Shown here: one piece after another, positions 47,093 through 56,048 of the stretch
How the letters are laid out: the number at the start of each line of letters is the position of its first letter
How positions within the stretch are numbered: position 1 is the first letter of the stretch
From: Gammaproteobacteria bacterium
GTDB lineage: Bacteria > Pseudomonadota > Gammaproteobacteria > Enterobacterales > Kangiellaceae
Assembly (NCBI GenBank): GCA_013373545.1
Contig: JABXHQ010000025.1
Coordinates: 1 to 64,000, forward strand
Direction of reading: 5' to 3'
DNA length: 64,000 bases
Position numbers and translations under genes: made by a program
Notes under the pieces: model-generated
Told to the model about the DNA's origin: nothing
Seen by the model: the letters and a program-made list of their open reading frames with translations, nothing else
Database searches by the model: none

Positions 47093-48435
47093 GTCCCAGC
47101 AAAAGAGCGTTATTATATTTAAGCGCTTGGGCAGTGCTTGCCGTTATCGTAGCATTGCTAAAGATCATGGCAGCCTCGTTTGATTGGCCCGCGAGCTATG
47201 CTGATTTAAGTTTTCAGATGTGGTTTTACAGTGGTTTAACATTGGCGGGCCTTGCGCTCATCGACTGGATCGTCTTATTAAATGAGCCGAAACCATTGGC
47301 CGTGCGTGATGTTAATACAAACGTTGCCGTGGGCAGCAAAACCCAAGTTAAAATAAAGTTGAAACATTACTGCCGGCGGCGTCTCGATCTGATCGTCAAT
47401 GATCATTATCCGGAACATTCGTCAATTACTGACTTACCACAAACCGTAAAGTTGCCCGCCAAGCAGACCGCCACCGTTACTTATCACTTATCGATCCAAA
47501 AACGCGGCGACGCTCAATTTAGCTTTGTGCGAATATTGCGCCAATCATGGTTAGGCTTGTGGCAGCAAGTAGTTTTGGCCAGTGCACCTGAGTCGGTTAA
47601 GGTTTATCCTAATTTTGCCGCTATTCATCATTACCTGCTGTTATCCGCCGATCAACAACAGTCGCAGATGGGGATCCGCAAGAGTCAGCGCCGCGGCGAC
47701 GGGCTCGAGTTTCACCAATTGCGCGAATACCGGCTAGGTGATTCTTTACGCCAGATCGATTGGCGTGCGAGCTCGCGATTGAATAAATTAATTTCTAAAG
47801 AGTATCAGGAAGAGAAAGATCAAAATATTGTATTTTTACTCGACTGTGGACGTCGCATGAGAACCCAAGACGACCAGTTGTCGCATTTTGATCATTCACT
47901 TAATGCAATGCTACTGCTCGCTTATATCGGTTTAAAGCAAGGTGATGCCGTTGGCCTGGCAACGTTTGGCGGCCTGTCGCGCTGGCTACCACCGCAAAAA
48001 GGCACTTACTTTATTAATTCATTGATGAATCAAGTCTACGACTGCCACCCAACGCTGAATGCCAGCGACTTTATTGAGGCCGCCACCACACTAAACAGTA
48101 AAATAAGAAAACGCTCTTTAGTGGTGCTGATTAGCAACTGCCGCAATGAAGATTGGATAGAATTAGAGCCCGCTGTTCGCTTACTGCGCCAACATCACTT
48201 AGTGTTATTGGCTAATCTAAAAGAGCAATCTTTAGAATCCGTGCTAGAAACACCCATTGAAAAATTTGAAGACGCACAACGTTACGCGGAAACTTGCCAG
48301 TTTATCGCGCAGCGGCAACAGCTTATCGCCAACTGTGTCAATCAAGGTGTGGTAACGGTCGATACCACACCGAAGCGCTTGGCAACTGAAATCGTTAATG
48401 AATATTTTAAAATAAAACGTAGCGGTAAGTTGTAA
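47089..48435 (+). CDS. DUF58 domain protein
   Basis: A membrane-tethered protein of 448 residues: two hydrophobic segments (about 9-28 and 43-64), a beta-rich domain (about 75-190) and the DUF58 signature RRGDGLEFHQLREYRLGDS followed by QIDWRASSRLN, leading into a von Willebrand A-like domain (about 265-400, NIVFLLDCGRRM). MoxR and DUF58 proteins are thought to function together, possibly in folding or metal insertion, but the client here is unknown. ATG overlaps the MoxR stop (ATGA). It is the last gene of the cluster. Confidence 0.93.
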   Translation: MSPSKRALLYLSAWAVLAVIVALLKIMAASFDWPASYADLSFQMWFYSGLTLAGLALIDWIVLLNEPKPLAVRDVNTNVAVGSKTQVKIKLKHYCRRRLDLIVNDHYPEHSSITDLPQTVKLPAKQTATVTYHLSIQKRGDAQFSFVRILRQSWLGLWQQVVLASAPESVKVYPNFAAIHHYLLLSADQQQSQMGIRKSQRRGDGLEFHQLREYRLGDSLRQIDWRASSRLNKLISKEYQEEKDQNIVFLLDCGRRMRTQDDQLSHFDHSLNAMLLLAYIGLKQGDAVGLATFGGLSRWLPPQKGTYFINSLMNQVYDCHPTLNASDFIEAATTLNSKIRKRSLVVLISNCRNEDWIELEPAVRLLRQHHLVLLANLKEQSLESVLETPIEKFEDAQRYAETCQFIAQRQQLIANCVNQGVVTVDTTPKRLATEIVNEYFKIKRSGKL

Positions 48436-48472
48436 TCGTTATGGGCTATTTTGCAACAGGAGTACGCGGCTG

Positions 48473-49360
48473 ATGCCATGGTTACAATTAAAGTTTGGCA
48501 CAGAACAAGCACATGTCGATGCCATTTCCGACTTTCTCATGGAACTCGATGCACTGTCTCTAACCTACGAGGACGCCGAAGATCGCCCCATTTTAGAGCC
48601 GCTGCCCGGCGAAACGCCCTTATGGGACTCGTTGGTGGTCACCGCTTTATTTGACGCCAACATCAATACCGATGAGATTTTGCAGGCGATTACTAGCTCA
48701 GCATACGCAGCTCATCTGCAGAATCCAAAATTCGAAGCGCTCGAAGATAAAGATTGGGTACGCGAGTGGATGGATAGCTTCAAACCCATTGCGTTCGGAG
48801 AGCGGCTTTGGATTGTTCCCAGTTGGCATCAACCCCCGGATCCCGACGCGGTCAATATTTTACTCGACCCAGGGCTCGCTTTTGGTACCGGGACTCACCC
48901 CACAACCGCACTTTGTCTACAGTGGCTGGATGGCGTTAGCGTTACCGACAAAACAGTTTTGGATTATGGCTGCGGTAGTGGGATCTTAGCAATTGCAGCA
49001 ACTTTATTGGGCGCTCGCGCAACCTTAGCGATTGATATCGATCCACAAGCCTTAACCGCAACGCGCGACAATATGCAACGCAATAACCTCGCAACAACTC
49101 GCATTGAAGTTGGTTTACCCGCCGCTGCCGACGAGCGCCAATTTGATCTGGTGATAGCGAATATCTTGGCAGGACCGTTACAACAGTTAGCGCCTGCCAT
49201 CGCCGCTAAAGTAGCACCAGGCGGGCAACTCGTGCTATCCGGGTTGTTAGCCGAGCAAGCAGAAGAAATTAGCCAAGTTTACGCAAAATGGTTTAATATG
49301 CAGCCAGCAACTCAATTGGAAGATTGGGTGCGTTTAGAGGGAAGCAAAAAAGATGTCTGA
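48473..49360 (+). CDS. prmA: Ribosomal protein L11 methyltransferase
   Basis: Trimethylates lysines and the N terminus of L11 using S-adenosylmethionine. The N-terminal substrate domain (MPWLQLKF...) is followed by the SAM-binding domain with the family signature DPGLAFGTGTHPTT and DYGCGSGILAIAA, and NILAGPLQQLAP for NPPF-like loop. Length 295 agrees with E. coli PrmA (293). AGGAG lies 10 bases upstream. It is followed by the zinc-ribbon gene and dusB-fis, the common gammaproteobacterial prmA-dusB-fis order with an insertion of one gene. Confidence 0.96.
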   Translation: MPWLQLKFGTEQAHVDAISDFLMELDALSLTYEDAEDRPILEPLPGETPLWDSLVVTALFDANINTDEILQAITSSAYAAHLQNPKFEALEDKDWVREWMDSFKPIAFGERLWIVPSWHQPPDPDAVNILLDPGLAFGTGTHPTTALCLQWLDGVSVTDKTVLDYGCGSGILAIAATLLGARATLAIDIDPQALTATRDNMQRNNLATTRIEVGLPAAADERQFDLVIANILAGPLQQLAPAIAAKVAPGGQLVLSGLLAEQAEEISQVYAKWFNMQPATQLEDWVRLEGSKKDV

Positions 49361-49417
49361 CTGTTAAGCAGGCTTCATCGAGATCCGAAGAAAACTAATA
49401 AAGGATTCGTTTACTAG

Positions 49418-50812
49418 ATGTCGCAATCAATATTCACACGTTGCCCAGAGTGCCATACGGTCTTTAAGGTGACTGAACAGCACCTTGCGCTGGCCAAAGG
49501 GCGAGTGCGCTGTGGTGCTTGCTTGCACGTGTTTTTAGCGACTGAACATTTAGTCCGTCCCAAAGAAAAAAGCGTACCGCAAAGTTCCAGCATTGAACGC
49601 ACCATCGAACGAACGATTACCAGCGACCACGAGCACGACGAAATTGTGCAACCGGCCTCCGACGAAGGATTGTTGTTACGCGCGTCCAATGAAGCTGAGC
49701 AAGCTATTAAATGGGGCGATAAACCGACCTCTAAAACCGCCTATCCGATTGCTAGTTTTGGTGCAACTGAATCTGCTGAGGACGAAGCTGCAACCGACTT
49801 AACTGGCGATAGCCAAGTTGATGAGGCGCCGCACCAGCAAGTGGTGGATGACTTGAACGCGGACTCAGGGGTAAGCACAGAGCCAGAGTCAGCGGAGCAA
49901 GCACCTGAGCCATTTGCCGATATTGACAGCGCACCCGAGCCAATGGATGACGATCCGAGCGACAGTGCCATTGAAGATTTCGCGATTGATTCTTTTATCG
50001 ACGATGAAGCAGATGAGGTGAGCGACGCGCTGCCCTATGCCGAGGACGATGCCGCCAATGTTGACGTCGCCAGCGACGGCCCTGATGACCACCTTGAGGT
50101 CACAACAACAAACAGCGACACAGAATCACTCGATCTTGCTGCAACCGTTTCTGCAGCATCGCTAACACCAACGACTCCGGCCTCTGCTGACGAAGCTGCA
50201 GAGCAGTTAGCAGCTGAGATGAAAACTGAGCAGCCGACGCTCACTGATGACTTTTCAATTGATCGTCTCAACGATGTACTAGCGGATGAAGACTTTGAGC
50301 CAGATCCATTGGATGAGTTTGACGATATGGTGCAGCAAAAAAGTCACGCGCTCAAATGGACCATTGCAGCAGTCGTGCTGCTCGCTGGATTTGGCTACTT
50401 CACGGCTTGGCTGTGGAGTGAGCGCCAAACGCTAGCTTGGGATGAAACTTGGGGCAGTAGTGTACAGCTTTTATGTTCGGTCGCTCCTTGTGAGTTGGCT
50501 CCTCGGCGGGATATTGCTGCCATTGAATTATTGCAACGAGACATTCGTCCTAGTGATGACGATCCCGAAATCACCGAGTTTAATCTTTTCATACGCAATA
50601 ACGCAGCATTTGACCAACCTTACCCAACGGTTGAAATCCGTTTTACCGACACCAAAGGCGAAATAGTCTCAACCGAGCGCCATCTGCCACAGGATTATCT
50701 GGCCAGCGAACTCAAAGACCAAATGATGCCGCGTAATCAAAAAACCTTAATTTTGATTAAAGCACGCCAATCTCACGCCAACGCTTTTGGCTTTGAGTTC
50801 AGTTTTTTATAA
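49418..50812 (+). CDS. Zinc-ribbon and DUF3426 domain membrane protein with acidic linker
   Basis: A 464-residue protein. The N-terminal zinc ribbon (Cys9, Cys12, Cys32, Cys35 in TRCPECHTVFKVTE and RVRCGACLHVF) is followed by an unusually long acidic, low-complexity region (about 45-305, rich in Asp, Glu, Ala and Ser), one membrane helix (about 313-333, TIAAVVLLAGFGYFTAWLW) and a periplasmic DUF3426 domain (about 350-464) with two Cys residues (CSVAPCELAP). Family members sit next to prmA or dusB, but no function is established. The acidic linker is the most variable part and here is longer than the folded domains. Confidence 0.9.
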   Translation: MSQSIFTRCPECHTVFKVTEQHLALAKGRVRCGACLHVFLATEHLVRPKEKSVPQSSSIERTIERTITSDHEHDEIVQPASDEGLLLRASNEAEQAIKWGDKPTSKTAYPIASFGATESAEDEAATDLTGDSQVDEAPHQQVVDDLNADSGVSTEPESAEQAPEPFADIDSAPEPMDDDPSDSAIEDFAIDSFIDDEADEVSDALPYAEDDAANVDVASDGPDDHLEVTTTNSDTESLDLAATVSAASLTPTTPASADEAAEQLAAEMKTEQPTLTDDFSIDRLNDVLADEDFEPDPLDEFDDMVQQKSHALKWTIAAVVLLAGFGYFTAWLWSERQTLAWDETWGSSVQLLCSVAPCELAPRRDIAAIELLQRDIRPSDDDPEITEFNLFIRNNAAFDQPYPTVEIRFTDTKGEIVSTERHLPQDYLASELKDQMMPRNQKTLILIKARQSHANAFGFEFSFL

Positions 50813-50923
50813 CCAGAGGTTAGGAATTCCTCGTTTCACCGGTGCTTTTACAACTCCTGCTTTGCTAACTGTTTGTTTTATCGATTTTCCTGAAAATCAA
50901 GGCCTTTTCTGCAGATTTTTTCG

Positions 50924-50952
50924 TTTTCAAAGTCGATTAAAAAGTGTATGAT
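50924..50952 (+). promoter_or_regulatory. Candidate dusB-fis promoter with GC-rich discriminator
   Basis: TTTTCA (50924-50929), 17-base spacer and TATGAT (50947-50952), followed by TTGGCGC before the probable start. The GC-rich discriminator resembles that of the E. coli fis promoter, where it makes initiation sensitive to ppGpp and growth rate. A/T tracts just upstream (about 50905-50928) could be Fis or UP-element sites. Confidence 0.55.
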
Positions 50953-50996
50953 TTGGCGCTTTCTTAACCAGCTCTGATGTGGGTTTTCGCAAAGCT

Positions 50997-51983
50997 ATGA
51001 ATATAGGTCCGTACCAACTGGACAATCAGTTAGTTCTGGCACCTATGGCAGGCGTCACCGACCGACCATTTCGCATGCTGTGCAAAGAGCATGGCGCCGG
51101 AATGACAGTATCAGAAATGATTGCAGCAAATCCTCAGCTACGCAATACGCGTAAAAGTCGACTGCGCTCTGATCATAACGGTGAAACCGGGATCCGCTCC
51201 GTGCAAATTGCCGGTGCAGAACCAGAAATGATGGCCCAAGCCGCACGCTACAACGTAAGCCAAGGCGCACAGGTCATTGACATCAACATGGGTTGCCCAG
51301 CAAAAAAAGTTTGCAATAAAGCAGCCGGTTCAGCTTTGATGAAAGAGCCGGAACTGGTTGAGCAGATTTTATCAGCAGTGGTCAACGCGGTTGATGTTCC
51401 CGTCACCTTAAAAATCAGAACCGGTTGGGATGGTGATCATAAAAATGGTATTGAGATTGCCAAGATTGCACAATCGTGCGGCATTGTCTCTTTAGCTATC
51501 CACGGTCGAACCCGAGCGTGTGGCTATAAAGGCGCAGCTGAATATGACACGATTCGCGCGATCAAGGCTTCAATTGCCATTCCCGTTATCGCGAACGGGG
51601 ACATTACGTCACCAGAAAAGGCACGTTATGTTTTAGATTACACTGGTGCCGATGCCATCATGATTGGTCGAGCCGCACAAGGGCGTCCGTGGATATTCCG
51701 AGAAATATTACATTTCTTAGAGACCGGGCAAAGGTTAAGTGAACCAGAGGTAGACGAGATTGAAGACATAATGCTTCGGCATATTAGTCATCTTCATTCG
51801 TTTTATGGGAAAGGTCAGGGAACACGCATCGCTCGTAAGCATGTTTCCTGGTATTTGAAGGAGCAGCCCAACAGTCAAGACTTTAGGAATCAATTCGTTC
51901 GAATTGAAGACTCAGAGCAACAACTGTTAGCTGCGAAGCAGTTCTTTCAACAACAAAAATTGAAACAGGCAAAAGTAGCATGA
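50997..51983 (+). CDS. dusB: tRNA-dihydrouridine synthase B
   Basis: An FMN enzyme that reduces uridine in the D-loop of tRNA. The TIM-barrel signature [32 protein letters not shown] (shortened to [10 protein letters not shown], with catalytic Cys), KIRTGWD and [15 protein letters not shown] are clear. I start at ATG 50997 (328 residues), matching the MRIGQYQL-type start of E. coli DusB (321); an in-frame GTG six codons earlier is less likely. It overlaps fis by four bases, as in E. coli. Confidence 0.97.
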   Translation: MNIGPYQLDNQLVLAPMAGVTDRPFRMLCKEHGAGMTVSEMIAANPQLRNTRKSRLRSDHNGETGIRSVQIAGAEPEMMAQAARYNVSQGAQVIDINMGCPAKKVCNKAAGSALMKEPELVEQILSAVVNAVDVPVTLKIRTGWDGDHKNGIEIAKIAQSCGIVSLAIHGRTRACGYKGAAEYDTIRAIKASIAIPVIANGDITSPEKARYVLDYTGADAIMIGRAAQGRPWIFREILHFLETGQRLSEPEVDEIEDIMLRHISHLHSFYGKGQGTRIARKHVSWYLKEQPNSQDFRNQFVRIEDSEQQLLAAKQFFQQQKLKQAKVA

Positions 51984-52276
51984 GCATTCTAGAAACAATG
52001 GAAACCGTAACAACCACCGAAAATGTCAGTAGTGCGCCCGTTGTCGAGCAACCTACTCTTCGAGAAAGTGTAAACATCGCGATTAAAAACTACTTCGACT
52101 CTTTAGATGGACAAACACCATCTGAATTATATGAAATGGTTTTAGCCGAAATTGAAGCACCTCTTCTTGAGCGCGTTATGGAATATACGCGTGGAAATCA
52201 AACAAAAGCAGCTATTATTCTTGGGTTAAACCGAGGCACTTTGCGTAAAAAACTTAAAATTTACGGCTTAAACTAA
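51980..52276 (+). CDS. fis: DNA-binding protein Fis
   Basis: A nucleoid protein and growth-rate regulator, dimeric. The C-terminal helix-turn-helix (about 74-95, [20 protein letters not shown]) is nearly identical in pattern to E. coli Fis, and the core [13 protein letters not shown] and [15 protein letters not shown] helices are conserved. Length 98 equals E. coli Fis (98). It is translated by coupling to dusB (ATGA). A weak terminator hairpin lies 9 bases after the stop. Confidence 0.98.
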   Translation: MSILETMETVTTTENVSSAPVVEQPTLRESVNIAIKNYFDSLDGQTPSELYEMVLAEIEAPLLERVMEYTRGNQTKAAIILGLNRGTLRKKLKIYGLN

Positions 52277-52284
52277 TTACTTTA

Positions 52285-52308
52285 TTGGTGAGGCACTTGC
52301 CTCACCAA
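52285..52308 (+). terminator. Hairpin after fis, weak terminator
   Basis: A perfect 10-bp stem TTGGTGAGGC-ACTT-GCCTCACCAA followed by TCATTTGTTC. The stem is strong but the T tract is broken, so termination may be partial, allowing some read-through to purH. Confidence 0.55.
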
Positions 52309-52372
52309 TCATTTGTTCTATAACTATATCCAATCCAAATCGCTTTCGACTTCTTAATTAAGAGGCTTTTCC

Positions 52373-53944
52373 ATGCAGCAACTACGGCCCATTCGCCGCG
52401 CACTGATCAGTGTATCGGATAAAACCGGTGTTATTGAATTCGCACAACAGCTAGTCGATCTCAAAGTCGATATTTTATCGACCGGAGGCACTGCAAAACT
52501 ATTACAAGATAATGGTATTCCGGTAACGGAAGTCTCATCTTACACCGGGTTTCCCGAAATGATGGACGGACGAATTAAAACCCTTCACCCAAAGATTCAT
52601 GGCGGACTTCTTGGACGTCGTGGCACTGACGATGCCATTATGGATGAACACGGTATCGATGCGATTGATTTGCTCGTTGTTAACCTTTACCCGTTCGAAC
52701 AAACTGTCGCTCGCGATGACTGCACGCTTCCTTTAGCTATCGAAAATATTGATATCGGTGGCCCGACAATGTTAAGAGCTGCAGCTAAAAATCATAACGA
52801 TGTTACCGTTGTTGTGGATCATAAAGATTATAAACGAGTCATTGAGTCGTTAAAAAACCATCAAGGAACTGGTCTTGAGTTGCGCTTTGAACTCGCCACT
52901 AAGACATTTGGTCACACGGCTAAATACGATGGTGCGATCGCCAACTACTTAAGCGCTCGTAGCCAATCAAATGACGACGTTAAAGATTTTCCTGACACAT
53001 TTTCTATGCAATTTAGCAAAGCTCAAGAAATGCGTTACGGTGAAAATCCGCATCAAAAAGCAGCCTTTTACATTGAAACGAATGCTAAAGAAGCCAGCGT
53101 TTCTACGGCCAAGCAAATTCAAGGTAAAGAACTTTCATTTAATAATGTTGCCGATACCGATGCAGCTCTCGAATGTGTTAAAAGTTTTCAAACACCAGCT
53201 TGTGTGATTGTTAAGCACGCGAATCCATGTGGAGTTGCCACCGGAGCAACCATTTTAGAAGCCTACAATCGCGCCTATCAAACCGATCCGACATCTGCTT
53301 TTGGTGGCATAATTGCGTTTAACCGTGAACTCGACGAAACCACCGCTGCAGCAATTATCGATCGTCAGTTTGTAGAGGTCATTATTGCGCCTAAAATTTC
53401 CGCCGCGGCAGCCAATATAGTCGCGAATAAAAAGAATGTACGATTACTTGAGTGCGGTGAGTGGCAATCGGCTTTACCTGGCCTCGACTACAAACGCGTC
53501 AATGGAGGCCTTTTGGTTCAAGATCGCGATCTTGGCGCTATTGGTTTTGACGATCTTAAAATCGTCTCAAAGAAGACTCCAAGCGAACAAGAAATTCGTG
53601 ACTTACTATTTAGTTGGAAAGTCGCCAAATTCGTTAAATCTAATGCCATCGTATATGCCAAGAACGAACAAACTATCGGTGTCGGTGCCGGCCAAATGAG
53701 TCGGGTGTACTCGGCAAAAATAGCCGGTATTAAAGCCGCCGACGAAAACCTTGTAGTTAAAGGTTCAGTAATGGCATCCGATGCGTTCTTTCCATTCCGG
53801 GACGGAATAGACTCGGCCGCAGAAGCTGGCATTACAGCGGTCATTCAGCCCGGTGGTTCCATGCGTGATGAAGAAGTCATCGCAGCAGCGGACGAACACG
53901 ATATGGCAATGGTCTTTACCGGTATGCGCCACTTCCGCCACTAA
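52373..53944 (+). CDS. purH: Bifunctional AICAR formyltransferase/IMP cyclohydrolase
   Basis: Catalyses the last two steps of IMP synthesis. The N-terminal MGS-like cyclohydrolase domain (about 1-150: [39 protein letters not shown]) is followed by the formyltransferase domain (about 200-523) with [13 protein letters not shown] and [12 protein letters not shown]. Length 523 is close to E. coli (529). It follows fis and precedes a porin-like gene and then purD, whereas purH and purD are adjacent in E. coli. A strong terminator follows. Confidence 0.98.
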   Translation: MQQLRPIRRALISVSDKTGVIEFAQQLVDLKVDILSTGGTAKLLQDNGIPVTEVSSYTGFPEMMDGRIKTLHPKIHGGLLGRRGTDDAIMDEHGIDAIDLLVVNLYPFEQTVARDDCTLPLAIENIDIGGPTMLRAAAKNHNDVTVVVDHKDYKRVIESLKNHQGTGLELRFELATKTFGHTAKYDGAIANYLSARSQSNDDVKDFPDTFSMQFSKAQEMRYGENPHQKAAFYIETNAKEASVSTAKQIQGKELSFNNVADTDAALECVKSFQTPACVIVKHANPCGVATGATILEAYNRAYQTDPTSAFGGIIAFNRELDETTAAAIIDRQFVEVIIAPKISAAAANIVANKKNVRLLECGEWQSALPGLDYKRVNGGLLVQDRDLGAIGFDDLKIVSKKTPSEQEIRDLLFSWKVAKFVKSNAIVYAKNEQTIGVGAGQMSRVYSAKIAGIKAADENLVVKGSVMASDAFFPFRDGIDSAAEAGITAVIQPGGSMRDEEVIAAADEHDMAMVFTGMRHFRH

Positions 53945-53950
53945 GCTTTT

Positions 53951-53984
53951 AACTCAGCAAGAAACTTTTCTTGCTGAGTTTTTT
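53951..53984 (+). terminator. Rho-independent terminator after purH
   Basis: Stem AACTCAGCAAG / CTTGCTGAGTT with additional A-T pairs in the loop region, followed by a T tract of six. It begins seven bases after the purH stop. Confidence 0.9.
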
Positions 53985-54078
53985 CCATTCAGATTCCGTT
54001 CATTTTTCTTTTCGTAATATGTGCCTCACACAACCACGACGGTTGTTTTAAATTTAATTAACGAAAGGAAAGTACATT

Positions 54079-54621
54079 ATGAAAAAGCAACTAATTGTTT
54101 CTGCCATCGCTTCTGTTCTTGCGGTATCAGCTTACGCAGATGGCCCCTCTTTTGATTTTATCGAAGGCGGTTATGCAGACGCATATGAAACGGATGGTTT
54201 TTTAATTCGCGGTAACGCTTCAATTACCGATCAAGTATTCTTCACCGGCTCTTATGAGAGTGTTGGCGAACAAAGTGTTGACCTCAACTCAACATTATTA
54301 GGTTTTGGTTATAGAATTTTTGACGACAACAGCAGCACGCTATATACCCAGCTGGCTTACTTCGATTTTGAAGTAGACTCACCATTAGGCTCGGACAGCG
54401 AAGATGGTTTTCAGTTAGGCTTGGGCTATCGCAGCCAGTTAAGCGCACAAACCCAACTCTATACTGAGTTAAACCATTTAGAAGTCGACAGCGACTCACT
54501 AACCCAGGTTGTCATTGGCTTACGTCAAAATTTCACGCCAGAGTTAGGCGGTTTCTTTGAAGCAAAAACCGACGATTTTGACAACGATGGCTTTGCAGTT
54601 GGTCTAACTTACAACTTCTAA
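54079..54621 (+). CDS. Small outer-membrane beta-barrel protein
   Basis: A 180-residue protein with a signal peptide (MKKQLIVSAIASVLAVSAYA, cleaved before DGPSF) and a mature part of about 160 residues with eight alternating amphipathic strands, ending in LTYNF with the C-terminal Phe expected for outer-membrane assembly. It is acidic and rich in Gly, Tyr and aromatic residues. No close named family is recognised; similar orphan barrels are widespread in marine gammaproteobacteria. AAAGGAAAG precedes the ATG. It lies between the purH terminator and purD, and has its own hairpin after the stop, so it is probably a separate unit. Confidence 0.82.
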   Translation: MKKQLIVSAIASVLAVSAYADGPSFDFIEGGYADAYETDGFLIRGNASITDQVFFTGSYESVGEQSVDLNSTLLGFGYRIFDDNSSTLYTQLAYFDFEVDSPLGSDSEDGFQLGLGYRSQLSAQTQLYTELNHLEVDSDSLTQVVIGLRQNFTPELGGFFEAKTDDFDNDGFAVGLTYNF

Positions 54622-54645
54622 CCCATTATCGAAGTTTTTTGCCTT

Positions 54646-54671
54646 ATTCGGTCGTCAAACGACGACCGAAT
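54646..54671 (+). terminator. Hairpin after the barrel gene, weak terminator
   Basis: A perfect 11-bp stem ATTCGGTCGTC-AAAC-GACGACCGAAT followed by CCTTTATC, with no continuous T tract. It lies 24 bases after the stop. Confidence 0.5.
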
Positions 54672-54735
54672 CCTTTATCACAGCGACTATTCACGATAAA
54701 ATCACTCTCATTATCTGATCAAACTGAGAGTCGCA

Positions 54736-56019
54736 ATGAATATATTAATTATTGGTAGCGGCGGGCGTGAGCATGCGCTTGCTTGGAAAGCCGCCCAAAA
54801 TCCATCTGTCAAAACCGTTTATGTCGCTCCCGGTAACGCTGGTACCGCGCATGAAGAAAAGGTTGAGAATATTGCCATTGATGGCACTGATATAGATGGA
54901 TTAATACAATTCGCTGAAGAACATCAAATTGCATTGACGATTGTTGGACCAGAGGCACCTTTAGTGATTGGTGTTGTTGATGCTTTTAATCAAAAGGGGT
55001 TAAAAATATTTGGCCCAACGAAAGGTGCGGCTCAGCTAGAGGGCTCGAAAGCCTTCACTAAAGACTTCCTCGCTAGGCATAAAATCCCCACCGCCGCATA
55101 TGGTAACTTTACCGATATCGATGAGGCAAAAGAATATGTCAAGCAGCAGGGTACACCTATTGTTATTAAAGCTGATGGATTAGCGGCCGGCAAAGGCGTC
55201 ATTATCGCGCAAACGGAAGCCGAAGCTTTTGCTGCCATTGACGACATGTTGGCCGATAATAAATTCGGCGATGCCGGATCACGAGTCGTCGTCGAAGAGT
55301 TTTTAGTCGGTGAAGAAGCAAGCTTCATTGTAATGGTCGATGGTGAAAACGTTTTACCTTTAGCCACCTCACAAGATCATAAAGCACGTGATGATGGCGA
55401 TAAAGGTCCCAATACTGGCGGCATGGGAGCCTATTCACCTGCCCCCGTCGTTACTCAGGCCATTCACGATCGAGCAATGGAAGAAGTGATCTGGCCAACA
55501 GTTAAAGGCATGGCGGCAGAAGGTCATCCTTACACCGGTTTTCTGTATGCCGGATTAATGATCGATGCTGATGGAACCCCAAAAGTGTTGGAGTATAACT
55601 GTCGATTTGGCGACCCAGAAACCCAACCGATTATGTTTCGAATGCAGTCAGACTTAGTACAACTATGCTTCGATGCGCTTGATAAGAAACTTGATCAAGT
55701 CTCTTGCGAATGGGATGAGCGAGCTGCACTGGGTGTTGTATTAGCGGCAGGTGGTTACCCAGAGAGTTATAAAAAAGGTGACGTCATTTCTGGCCTTGAC
55801 CAAGATATTCAAGATACCAAAGTCTTCCACGCAGGGACTTCTCTCGATGGTGACCAAGTCGTAACATCCGGCGGCCGAGTGTTGTGCGTGGTTGGTTTGG
55901 GCGAAACAGTCACACAGGCACAACAATTGGCTTATCAGCGAGCTGAAGCGATATCTTGGAATAATTTATATAAACGAAATGACATTGGTCATAAAGCTAT
56001 TGCTCGAGAAGGTAACTAG
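54736..56019 (+). CDS. purD: Phosphoribosylamine-glycine ligase
   Basis: An ATP-grasp enzyme making glycinamide ribonucleotide in purine synthesis. Signatures are ILIIGSGGREHALAWK at the N terminus, VIKADGLAAGKGV in the ATP-grasp domain, and GDKGPNTGGMGAYSPAP and YNCRFGDPETQP. Length 427 matches E. coli (429). GAGAG lies before the ATG. It is closed by a terminator 3 bases after its stop. Confidence 0.98.
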   Translation: MNILIIGSGGREHALAWKAAQNPSVKTVYVAPGNAGTAHEEKVENIAIDGTDIDGLIQFAEEHQIALTIVGPEAPLVIGVVDAFNQKGLKIFGPTKGAAQLEGSKAFTKDFLARHKIPTAAYGNFTDIDEAKEYVKQQGTPIVIKADGLAAGKGVIIAQTEAEAFAAIDDMLADNKFGDAGSRVVVEEFLVGEEASFIVMVDGENVLPLATSQDHKARDDGDKGPNTGGMGAYSPAPVVTQAIHDRAMEEVIWPTVKGMAAEGHPYTGFLYAGLMIDADGTPKVLEYNCRFGDPETQPIMFRMQSDLVQLCFDALDKKLDQVSCEWDERAALGVVLAAGGYPESYKKGDVISGLDQDIQDTKVFHAGTSLDGDQVVTSGGRVLCVVGLGETVTQAQQLAYQRAEAISWNNLYKRNDIGHKAIAREGN

Positions 56020-56021
56020 TT

Positions 56022-56045
56022 AAGGCCGCTTATGCGGCCTTTTTT
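56022..56045 (+). terminator. Rho-independent terminator after purD
   Basis: Stem AAGGCCGC-TTAT-GCGGCCTT with a T tract of six. It ends only three bases before the ydbH start, so ydbH has no room for its own promoter or ribosome site downstream of it. Confidence 0.9.
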
Positions 56046-56048
56046 ATT

